This document shows, piece by piece, positions 48,700 to 58,941 of a stretch of 64,000 bases of DNA. Under the pieces are notes generated by a model. It ran no database searches. It was given only the letters and a program-made list of their open reading frames with translations, and was not told the origin of the DNA. The stretch covers positions 34,452,906 through 34,516,905 of the forward strand of contig OY987264.1 of assembly GCA_963920665.1 (NCBI GenBank), written 5' to 3'. The position numbers were made by a program, and so were the translations under genes. Positions within the stretch are counted from its first letter, which is position 1; every line of letters begins with the position of its first letter. The DNA comes from Straminergon stramineum (lineage: Eukaryota; Streptophyta; Bryopsida; Hypnales; Calliergonaceae).

Positions 48700-49149
48700 G
48701 CATCCAAGGTGACTGAAACAAATTATTTTGCTATTTGCTTGACTAGATTTTTGGCTTCTAATTATTGAAACAATAAATATTTCCACTTGTGAGTACGATT
48801 TTATAATTTTGTATGTTGAAGACTTGAAGAATTTAGATGAGAGCATGAGAACGTAGGAAGAAAAATTCCACCAAAAGATGTTTAGTTTTTATTCATAAGA
48901 TAATTGATAAGTTGAGTATATTCAAGATCAAAACTAGAACATTATTAATTTTAAGATAAAATGATGTAAACATGAGAATCTCAATAGTGAGAGTATTTCA
49001 ACAAGCAAACCTCACCAGCTATCCCTCTATAAATTTTTTTCATTTCCATGATACATGATTTACTTGATTCATACTTTCATTTGAAACTGAAATGTTCAAT
49101 ATGATACATATATTTGGCTTAGAGATGTTCAAGAGAAATTAAAATCTCC

Positions 49150-49282
49150 GATCGTAGGGACAGTCTGCCGTCTGTCCAATCGGACAAGCTGGCAGCGTCC
49201 GCAACAAGCCAGCCATCGGATCTGGCGGACACCGATTACCCGATCGTCCTACTAATCGGCCGGCTGGCTCGAGGCGGACAGA
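49150..49282. repeat. GC-rich GGACGG island 5, left half
   Basis: Contains cagcgtccgcaacaagccag, atctggcggacacc and cgaggcggacag. It is cut by the solo LTR at 49283 and resumes at 50375. Confidence 0.5.
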
Positions 49283-50374
49283 TGTCGCGCCCCTTAGTAG
49301 CACTTACCCCCTTAAGCTCACTTTCCAAACACTTAATACCTTAGTGCCACCAAGGTTCACGCTCTCCTAACACTGCACATGCCACGCACCCACAATGTTA
49401 GGTTCCAACTCAAGTCACGGGGTTCCCCATTCCTCCGTGACTCCCAATCCTTTCCTTCCAATACTTAACTCCCACAAGACACCGGGCATGACATGGGGCG
49501 GAACTTCCATTGATTTCCAAGCACTCGGTGAGGCACTACTCCCACCGGTGCTAACCGCCCTTGAATGGGACCCAACTCCCTACTAGGCCCAACCCAACTC
49601 ATTTCGGGACTCACTAATCAGGACTCACCAAACGGGACTCACACCATAGCCTAGTGTGGAATGGGACACCACCCAACCGGTATCAAGGAGTGCACAAGCA
49701 CTCCATGGTAACACACAAGTGATGGTGAGGCTCCAACACTAGCCTCACCACCCGGGGCCACTTAGGCTCACCATGGCACCATCCAGGAGTGAGGAGGGAG
49801 ACCACCCCTCCTCATAGTACTCTCTGCGATATTCGACAACCCCCCCCCTTTGTATGTCAAGGGGGACTCCCAAACACCCTTTGGTTTTGGAAGACCACCC
49901 CGTTTCTCCCGATTCGCACTACTTTGGGACTCCCGAACTTCCACCCGGCATAACTTTGCGGTACGGGATCCACATCGCACATGCAACCCCATTTTCGACA
50001 TCTACGCGACGCGTAGATGCCGATGAACTACTCACTTTCTCCATTCGGACAAGTACTCACAAAGATATCGCCCTCCAAAGATTCGGGACACTCCCGGCGC
50101 GACCGGGACACCCCCAACTTTGAACGCCCATAACTTTTGACTCGCAAGTCCAAATTACGCGTTCTTTGGACGGTTAGAAGCGTCTTCTGAAGACCTTTCT
50201 AAGCATGTATCACACGCCCCCAAATTCGTCTGGATCAGAGCGCTACATCGCTCTGATCGCTCGGGACTCCTAGTCCCCCTCACCTCATCTCTTGCAAGGC
50301 TTGGGGAGTCACCCCCAATGTCCCCCTTGCTCACCAAGGTGGCACAAGCACACCTTGTGATGAGGGTCGTGACA
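49283..50374 (+). mobile_element. Solo LTR, copy 1 (1092 bp)
   Basis: It begins TGTCGCGCCCCTTAG and ends GGGTCGTGACA (TG...CA ends). It is nearly identical along its length to 57829-58936. The flanking 5-mers are ACAGA and ATAGA, a 5-bp duplication with one mismatch. No internal retrotransposon genes are present, so it is a recombination product of an LTR retrotransposon. Strand is arbitrary. ORF-like frames inside have no support. Confidence 0.85.
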
Positions 50375-50620
50375 ATAGATGACCGTCCGCACGGTCAGAC
50401 GGAAGACTGTCCACAGAATCGGACGGCCAAGACAAGGCAGACGGCCATCTCGAGGTGGTCGAAATGCGCCCAGACCATTGGATGGTTGTGACAAGGTGGA
50501 TGGAATGCCGTCCGCATGATCGGACGACCACGAGGAGGCGGTCAGGGACGAAGCAGACGAAAGGCCATCCGCACGATTGGACGGCCACGAAGAGGCGGAC
50601 GGCCCGTCTACAATCACTTT
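50375..50620. repeat. GC-rich GGACGG island 5, right half
   Basis: Three to four diverged repeats of about 75 bp: gccatccgcacgattggacg-type, then gccacgaagaggcggacgg-type. It lies immediately upstream of the kinase-like gene. Confidence 0.55.
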
Positions 50621-50793
50621 TGCCTTGCCCCTTGCGTTTTGCAAGTGTGGAGTGGAGAACTTGGTGGTTCGTCCTCCATTGGTTCCTCTCCTCGAGAAGG
50701 CGGAAGTCTTATTTGGGGGCCCCATTGTTGCCATTTTTTGTAACGAACTTCTAAGTTTTAGTTACAAATTTCAGGTATTAAAAATTTATTACA

Positions 50794-52275
50794 ATGCCAA
50801 GATCAAAGAAGGCGGCGAAGGGAAAACAAGTGGTACAAGAGGTGGCAAGTAAGGAAATTCCATCAGATGCATGCAAAGCATTCATGACCAAATGCATTGC
50901 AAAATTCTATGAATCAGAAACCACTATGTCTCTTGACACAAAATATGTAAGATATGGAGAGGACTGTCCATCCAAATTCAAGGTAGACATGACGCAAAGA
51001 ATGTTGGATGCCTTATACGTTCCGCAATGGCAACATGAGACAGAGAAGAGGGGTTTCAACAAATTTTTGGAGAAAAAGGTGCATGATGCATTGTGGAACG
51101 CTAATGTGGTTCTCGCAAAATACGGCAAACAACACCGTGCAAATGATGAAGCCTTTGAGCAAGTCATTCTCAAAGCTCAATTGTTTATTGGGCGTTGCGC
51201 CCCATATGCGAAGAGGCGTAATAGAGGAGAGTCATTGGATTGGTGGACTAGCGCTAAGGGTCTTGCTGAATTGGATATGGGTAGACGTCATCTTATAGTG
51301 CTTCCGGACACCGCATGGGTGATTCTACAAGATGGCTTAATCATGAGGGGAGGATATGCAAGAATTCGGAGGGTGAGAATTGAAGGATGTCCAGGGATAG
51401 CTCCATCTTGGGAGTTCGCAACAAAGATATCCAACCACCACAGTACGCAGCCTGAGCTTGCAAAGTTGGAACATCAAAATGAATCAATGGCAGTGAGGAT
51501 TCCACATTTAGGAGTCATATGTTTTGTTGCAGTTCATGCAAGAACAAATGAAGGGTACTTGTATTGGTAGAATGGCGGAACACTTCGGCAAATGTTGAAC
51601 TTGGATAACGATTATCCAGACAACATATATGTTCAGTTATAGTATTCGAACCCAACAGAGTCAGATGTGACTAAAGCTTTTCATCTCGCTCGGTTTCGGA
51701 AGAAGCGCACCGAGCTTGCTTGGGCATTGGTGCATATCATGAATGCGGTATATGTGTCTGGACATCTACACAATGATATTTCTCTAGATAGTATCATGTT
51801 TCATTTTCCTGATGATGAATCACGTGTCTACATTGGCATTTGTGATTGGGGCATGACTACTGTAGCTACCGAACCAATGAAATCCTTGTATACGTTCACA
51901 TCTACAAGTGAAATGAACAAAGCTTTAACAAGGAGGTGGTGGGTGGATCTAAGCATTGCATATTTGCATAGAAGAGATGCAAATGTGGAAATCATTCCAC
52001 ATTTATCACGTGCATCGGAGGAATATGCGATTGGTAAAATAGCTCAAAGGATCAATAAACAATGCATGTTTGAGAACTACAACAAATTGCAACGGGAAAC
52101 AAATGCAATGGCCATGTTTAGCCACCACCAATTGGGAATTGTGTTTCACCAATACTTGGACCGGCTTTGTCAAAGAGGTGATGGTTATTGGGGTGGTTTG
52201 GCCCACATCATCAATCGGTTCACTAGCCAATTCAATTGGCCTATGCCGGATGAACACTTCCGACATTCATATTAG
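50794..52275 (+). pseudogene. Protein-kinase-like gene in transposon context
   Basis: From ATG at 50794 one frame of 493 codons runs to 52275, broken only by TAG at 51568 and 51640. The basic N-terminus (MPRSKKAAKGKQ) may be an NLS. Kinase landmarks: a glycine-loop-like MRGGYARIRRVRI, FATKI (the AxK lysine), an E...L..L.HQN helix region, YLYW-NGGTLRQML (hinge-like), HNDISLDSIMF in the HRDxKxxN position, CDWGM in the DFG position, and EEYAIGKIAQRI in the helix-F position. The lysine and asparagine of the catalytic loop are replaced by Ser, and DFG is DWG, so catalysis is doubtful (pseudokinase-like). It sits between GGACGG islands (49150-50620 and 54180-54400), so it may be transposon cargo. 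The family is not identified. Confidence 0.65.
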
Positions 52276-52279
52276 TAAT

Positions 52280-54175
52280 ATAGTGCAAGAGTGTACTATA
52301 TAGAGTTTTATAAATATTTGATAAATGTAGAACTTGAGATTTATGCATGTAGATTGCTTAGTATATATGCACCCCTAGAGTATGTCAATATATGTGAAAT
52401 TAGACATACATTTTGAATTTTTCAATGTATTTGAATTGTTTTTGAATGAATATCAATTTTTGACAAATCAAGAATATCTCTTGTTTGAGTGCAAAGTGCA
52501 ATATTTCTTCTTGAATGTAGATGGCTATTTAGTTGACAAGCTTGTATGACAAATTGCATGATGTATGATGTGTGGGTGCAAAAGTTTCTAAGCCCGTTCA
52601 ATTTCATTTGGAATAAGTCTTGGAAGAAGACCATTTCATTTATGATATGGAATTACTTGGACCTTCTTAGAAGTTGTGTTCCAACAATTTCATTGATATT
52701 TGAATTATCATGCCGACCCGTTAACCCCTAAATGCCCAAGGCACCAAATTTTGGTGTTTCGAAAACTTTGAAGTTAAGTAAAACCCAACCAAATTTCTAT
52801 TATTATTAGTTTGTATTTTTGTAGAATTCTTTTTGAAGTCTAGTTTTAAGATCAAAAAGCCGATCTGAAAAATAAAGGATTATGATTTTTCTATAGAAGA
52901 TTTAGTGCAAGGATGCCCATTGCAATCTTGACTTCTTGTAGTGTTGAGGGCTCTTGAAAATGAGCCTCAAATACACTAGATCTTGGAGGCAAAATCACAT
53001 TAGAAATTCATTTAAAAAAATTGTAGAATAGATTTTGGAAAATTGTAAATTGATTGGGGTTGTGCATGCTGGGCCTTATAACCTCATATTTTTTTAGTGA
53101 CCAACTTTTTAGAGTTGACATGCAAAAAGTGAATTGAAAAATTTTCACAATTTTTACACCCTCATGATCAAACATTATAATCTTTCAATCTGTAAGTGAT
53201 ATTGTTATGTTTTCTTTTCCTATGTGGTCTCTAACATGTCTAGTTTGAATTTGTATGGTTACAATTCAAAAGAAATTGGTAAAACTTATGAAAATGTTGA
53301 CTTTTTGTTCAATTTAGATCAAATTTCAAGGAGCTCCAAACAAGCCTTGGGCATTTAGGGGTTAAAGCAATTGTGGTTTTATTGTTTTAGTATGTATACT
53401 TATAATGAATCAACTATGAAGAGACGTAATTAGTAAATTCATCACAAATTTACAATGAAGGATTTTAAAGTAATTTACATAAATGATTTGTTTGAAAAAG
53501 GAAGTTGTATCTTATTCACTTGAAATCTTTGGAAGCAAACATGAAGCATGTGACCGTATTTCTGTATTTTTGTTGGCATGGAATTTTGAGATTAAATTGT
53601 TATATGTTTTTTTTTAAGAGAATTTTCCAGTAGCAAATGATTTTATCAATTCAAACAAAATTCTAACGTGATTCATGAAGTGAAATCGAAAAACAAAGAG
53701 AGTGATTCAATTTTAGTGTTTTTTCAAAAAGGTTGAGGACTTTAGTACTTTTACGGTACTTGGATTTTTAAAAGCCTTTGGGTTTCCAATTTAGACCCTC
53801 AATTTTTTTTTCATTGCATTGTTTTCATAAAATGAACAAAGGAAAATAAGAAATTAAGCTCTAAATGAATGGGTTACAAAATGTATGTATGTCCAATATT
53901 TTCCTAAACGCGAATCCATAATTAATTTGTTATTTTGAGTACTAGTTCTTTGTATATTTATTAAAAAAATCCTTTGAAATTCTATTGCAGCACTTGAAAA
54001 TGAATTATGAAAATAAATGACTTTTCTCTTTACAAATTTGTAAAGTGCAATGTTTTTTTTGTTCATTGCTAAGGACTCTTAGAAATGAGCATGAATTGTA
54101 CCAAATTTCAAAAACAAAATCGCATTAGAAATTCTCTTAGAATAAAAAAATAAAGATAGAGACTAAATTCAGGGA
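52280..54175. other. AT-rich gene-free stretch
   Basis: No supported coding frame on either strand. Stretches such as gcctttgggtttccaattta near 53776 resemble 33154-33240, so this may be shared 3' sequence of the elements that bear GGACGG islands. Confidence 0.5.
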
Positions 54176-54179
54176 GTCT

Positions 54180-54400
54180 TAAGCGGTCGGACGGGTTGGT
54201 GGACAGGCTCCAGAGACTGCGGACGGGCCAACGAATTGGCGGACAGGCTGCAGCAACCGCGGACGGGGGCACGGACGAGAAATTACCCTAGGGTATAAAC
54301 GAAATTTTCCGAATGTCACAGGACGTCTGAGGGGGTTGCGGACGCGGACGTTGAACGTCTGGACGCTAGCGGCTACGTTAGGACGCCCTATCAACCCTGA
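54180..54400 (+). repeat. GC-rich GGACGG island 6
   Basis: Repeated ggcggacaggctgcag / ggtggacaggctccag, gcggacgggcc and ggacgttgaacgtctggacg, plus a taccctagggta palindrome. It directly abuts the methyltransferase relic at 54405, suggesting that its element inserted into that gene. Confidence 0.5.
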
Positions 54401-54404
54401 GTGG

Positions 54405-54840
54405 TTTACTTCAAAATGACGGGGCTGTGATGTTTTTTTTGCCCAATAATCCAAAGATTCAACATATGGTTGTTAAGGATGCTAAGTTGCATGGGTTCAA
54501 AATGCATACCGATTGGTGGGGCGTGAACGAGCTGTGGATGATCTCTCACAAAGACATCAATTGCACGATATTGATGTATTTCGAGTTTATGTAAATGTCT
54601 TGAAAGTCAATTTATTTCTATTTTATTTCTTTAACATTTTTTGTATATGTTCAGACAAAGCGCTTTAGGATTGTCTTGTACATTCGGGTTATATTGAAGG
54701 GAACAACAATTCAATCCACTTTTTCTGTGAAGAAAAATCAAGAGCTCTTTGGACTAGCTACAAATATATCTAGTAAAAATCTGGACACCCATGCCATCTT
54801 TCTTTATAATCCATTTGTATATTTGAAAATAATTTTGTTC
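54405..54840 (+). pseudogene. Relic of a fifth ParB-methyltransferase cargo gene (two exons)
   Basis: Frame 54415-54591 reads DGAVMFFLPNNPKIQ ... HGFKMHTDWWGVNELWMISH. It aligns with the methyltransferase-like exon of copy C (HGGILIMYPSS ... YGFKIVQTWLGMNRLHLTS) and with copy A (HGCIIVFHSWS ... EWMGMNHMHLTL). After an intron-like gap ending ttttgtatatgttcag, the next exon starts at about 54656, TKRFRIVLYIR ... STFSVKKNQELFG, matching TMRFTISLVVK ... FSFQKV in copy C. It is bounded on the left by a GGACGG island and on the right by element D, so only a fragment is left. Its sequence is clearly more divergent than A, B and C. Confidence 0.68.
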
Positions 54841-55042
54841 ATTGTAGATCCAAGTTGGCCATGTGCAATCCTATTTTATATTGTCCCTAATTGTCAAATG
54901 TATTATTTGAAATTGATTTAGTACTAGTTTTGTGGAGACGATTTTTAGATTTCATTTTTTTCCTATAATGTCTATAAATGTTGTTGTTAGTTGATATGCC
55001 CACTTGAAATTAACTATCTTTTGCATCTATTGTATACACAAT

Positions 55043-55115
55043 CAACGACGCTAGCGTGTGAGCTTAGAGCCGTGAGCCTATGAGCTGTGAGCATGGACTA
55101 TGTGAGCCTAGAGCC
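55043..55115. repeat. Left terminal inverted repeat, copy D
   Basis: caacgacgctagcgtgtgag followed by gccgtgagcctatgagctgt-like GAGC units. The partner lies outside the window. Confidence 0.7.
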
Positions 55116-55218
55116 TCCACAACTTTCTGGGGGCAATTTTTTGCCCCCAAATATTTTTTGTTCATTTTTTCCCCCAAAATAGACAAAAATTTCCTATTTT
55201 AAGTGAATATTGTGATTT

Positions 55219-55243
55219 ATGACCGTGTCCCCTAAAACCGTGG
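55219..55243 (-). promoter_or_regulatory. Subterminal motifs, copy D left
   Basis: Two overlapping outward-pointing forms, tatgaccgtg and cctaaaaccgtgg. The pair matches the doublet at 36138-36173 in copy C. Confidence 0.5.
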
Positions 55244-55682
55244 ACTTTGGAATGAGCTATTTTTTATTCTTCTAAAATTGTCTATTACTATGGGAAAAGA
55301 GTGTCAAATTTTATTGGAAAGTTGTAGCACTTAGTTCAATGATTACAATGGGAAATATGCTAGACGGTTTCAGTATTATAGATAGATGCCATTTGGACAC
55401 AACTTAGTTGTGTTGTTTTCACTATCTAATTTGAATACATAGGATTTGGTGTCTGAATATCCTAGAACAATTGGGATTTTTCATGTGAGTTTGTATAAGT
55501 GCATATGTGTAGGGTGAGTAGAAGCCATGGTGGATTTAGGGTCGGCATTTGACTGGAATCTTTATTTTTGGTGGTTTACATAATTTACAATTATAAAATT
55601 CATTTCTCTTCATAATTGTAAGATTTTCCAAAATGTTGACATCCTCCCCCAAATTGTAGAGAATGGAGAAGATAAACAAAAT

Positions 55683-55890
55683 GTGAAAAGGAAAAAAAAG
55701 AGGAATCCAAGGAATGAGGAAAGGGAAAAATGGAAAAAGGAAAAAAAATGGGAAAAGGAAAAAAATGGGGAAAGGAAAAAAAATGGGAAAAGGAAAAAAA
55801 TGGGGAAAGGAAAAAAAATGGGAAGAGAAAACAAAATGGGGAAAGGAAAAAAATTGGGAAAAGAAAACTAGGGACAGAGAAATTAAATAA
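55683..55890 (+). repeat. Purine-only low-complexity tract
   Basis: Repeats of ggaaaaaaaatgggaaaa and ggaaaggaaaaa make a long A/G tract. The apparent Lys-rich or Phe-rich frames on either strand are low-complexity artefacts. The rest of 55250-56150 has no gene. Confidence 0.85.
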
Positions 55891-57823
55891 AAACATAAAT
55901 GAAAAAAATGGAAAAATTAATGGGAACACATTGGAAGTAAAAAGACTATGAAGACGTTTTGAAACTACGAAAAAGACTTGGAAATATAGTCATTTCTATG
56001 AATTGGCAACAAAGCACTTCACTTATGAAACATGCTTCTGTAAATAAGAAATGAATTAACATTTTCCCTTTCTATACTGCAAATCATTTCAATCACAATA
56101 TATGCAAATGAATACTACGTAATTGAAGTACGTGGATAAATGTAGCCATGTCTATTCTGGAACTATAATGATTCCTGCTCGAACTAGGAGTACCTTCAGT
56201 TCATTGAAGCTATAACTAGGTGCATGCATGAATTTGTCTTCATGGATGTCCATCTTGCAGAAGTACCTATCCAAGTAGTACAGGTGTTTGCAATTCATGT
56301 ATTGCTGTCGACCTCCAATAGCTGAAACAACCATATTCATGAAGTCTGGGCATGTGCACGTGGGGAACATACCCACTGTAATTCGATAGATGTTTTTGTT
56401 AGGGTCTATCCCTGTCTAAAGCGCCACTATTGCACCAAGGCCTAGAAAGGGGAGCAAGGTGACTCCCACTATTTGTCCTTTAACATTTGCCGCACTTTCC
56501 CACTTGTTCCATTGTTCCATAGTTGGTGCATTGGCTATCCTTCGAATGGTTCGGTTGTTCCTAATTGTTGGATATACATCCGGGTTCTTGGGCGTTGGTT
56601 GGTCGTACGAGACAGTTTCAAAAACTTTCGACATGGTGAAGAGTCGCCGTGGGGATAATGTCGGCCTATCCTAAAGGTGGAAGCCTGCATGTTGCAACAA
56701 CAGATCTCCTCCCACTGAGTACGGGCCACACCTCTGGTACCTCAGGCCAGTCAATGACCTACTTCCTTTTTGTACCCTTTACACATCGTTCAATGTCATC
56801 CCAACAAAACCAGAAGTCGACTACCACCTCCTGCTTGCTCCCATAATCTTCTTTCCTGCCCCAATAGGTTGGTGCTAGAGTTTCCTTCCTTCCCCTTGTA
56901 ATTTTGGAGGCACACCTCATGTTGGTGGTTCGTTGTTGAGTGTGGCATTTTGCATTGGACTTGTGGCTGATCCTAGTAATGTGCCACTTGAAGGTGTCAC
57001 AGTCACTTTCAAATGCCGTAGTGACATGTTTAGGGTTCTGGGTTTAAGGTTGTTCACTTGGGCCTTCCAAAGATTGAAGAGAAGCCGTTGTGGACCTGGT
57101 TCTCACACGCGGCTGAGAGAAGTTCACTTTGTCCGGTCTATGTGAATCTCCGGCATCACCGATGTGTATGTCCAACTTCTTCTTTGTGCTTCTAAAGATT
57201 TCCTCTCCTTCCAAGTGTGGTATTCTTGTTCCCACTCCCTCTGCTCTAGGCAACGTGTTCAACGCTTCTGCGATTTTCTTGGGACATCCACTTTGTCTCG
57301 CAGCTCTGAGTTTGAGCACCCCTTGGACGGCCCTGATCTAGATGCATGTCCTCTGAGGTATGTCCGATAGTTGGTCATTTGCATCCATGCACAAATGCTG
57401 TCATCGCAAGTTGCGTCGAAGAGGTTGTTTCCTCTCTTTCCCGACATTTGAAGCCATTTGTTGTGAACTGTTTCGGACAAATTGCAGAAAGGTAGGTCGG
57501 TCATCTCTTCCAAACTCAATTTCTACAAATCCATCCATCCATAACACAGGAGTGAGGACATCCAATTTCATTTTCGAGGGTTAATAGCCGGACTCATTCC
57601 AAGTGTATGAACTTCATTTGCTTACAGACGAAGATGTTCATGAATATAAAAATACAAAAGAGATTATTTTTTTGTACAAATGAGTACTACACAAGACGTC
57701 TACTTTTGAGGAAAAAGACTGACATGAGATTCTCAAGAGGGGGTCCAGGAGCTCCTTCTTGAGTGGGAGACTCCCCCAAAAGAGTAACATATTTGAGCCC
57801 AGAACCTTCAGTCAGATCCGACT

Positions 57824-57828
57824 AAGGT
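57824..57828. repeat. 5-bp target duplication, solo LTR 2 (left)
   Basis: AAGGT, identical to 58937-58941. Confidence 0.85.
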
Positions 57829-58936
57829 TGTCGCGCCCCTTAGTGACACTTACCACCTTAAGCTCACTTTCCAAACACCTAATACCTCAATGCCACCAAG
57901 GTTCACGCTCTCCTAACACTGCACATGCCACGCACCCACAATGTTAGGTTCCAACTCAAGTCACGGGGTTCCCTATTCCTCCGTGACTCCCAATCCTTTC
58001 CTTCCAATACTTAACTCTCACAAGACACCGGGCATGTCATATGATGACATGGGGCGGAACTTCCATTGATTTCCAAGCACTCGGTGAGGCACTACTCCCA
58101 CCGGTGCTAACCGCCCTTGAATGGGACCCAACTCCCTACTAGGCCCAACCCAACTCATTTCGGAACTCACCAAACGGGACTCACACCATGGCCTAGTGTG
58201 AAGTGGGACACCACCCAACCGGTATCAAGGAGTGCACAAGCACTCCATGGTAACACACAAGTGGTGGTGAGGCTCCAACACTAGCCTCACCACCCGGGGC
58301 CACTTAGGCTCACCATGGCACCATCCGGGAGTGAGGAGGGAGACCACCCCTCCTCATAATACTCTCTGCAGGATTCGGCAGCCCCTCCCATACTAGAGGT
58401 CACTGGGAACCCCCAAGATGCACCCCATCTTGGAAGACCACCCATTTCTCCCGATTCGCACTAGTTTGGGACTCCCGAACTTCCACCCGGCATAACTTTG
58501 CGGTCCGGGATCCACATCGCACATGCGACCCCATTTTCGACATCTGCGCGACGCGTAGATGCCGATGAACTACTCACTTACTCCATTCGGACAAGTACTC
58601 GCAAAGATATCGCCCTCCAAAGATTCGGGACACTCCTGGCGCGGCCAGGGCACTCCCGGCGCGACTGGGACACCCCCAACTTTGAACGCTCATAACTTTT
58701 GACTCGCAAGTCCAAATCATGCATTCTTTGGACGGCTAGAAGCGTCTTCTCAAGACCTTTTCAAGCATGTATCACACGCCCCCAAATTCGTCCGGATCAG
58801 AGCGCTACATTGCTCTGATCGCTCGAGACTCCTAGTCCCCCCCACCTCATCTCTTGCAAGGCTTGGGGAGTCACCCCCAATGTCCCCCTTGCTCACCAAG
58901 GTGGCACGGGCACGCCTTGTGATGAGGGTTGTGACA
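57829..58936 (+). mobile_element. Solo LTR, copy 2 (1108 bp)
   Basis: TGTCGCGCCCCTTAG...GGGTTGTGACA with perfect AAGGT duplications. Nearly identical to 49283-50374, with small indels (for example an extra catgtcatatgatga segment near 58035 and a rewritten segment near 58380-58430). It inserted in the intron region of the copy D transposase, after copy D itself had inserted. Confidence 0.92.
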
Positions 58937-58941
58937 AAGGT
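58937..58941. repeat. 5-bp target duplication, solo LTR 2 (right)
   Basis: AAGGT, identical to 57824-57828. Confidence 0.85.

Noticed and set aside
49395..50754. Open frames inside the solo LTR and the neighbouring GGACGG island (and their counterparts at 57759-58695)
   Set aside because: They do not share a frame between the two LTR copies and have no protein-like conservation.
55600..55951. Long Phe/Leu-rich frame on the - strand and Lys-rich frame on the + strand
   Set aside because: Both come from a purine-only low-complexity tract.
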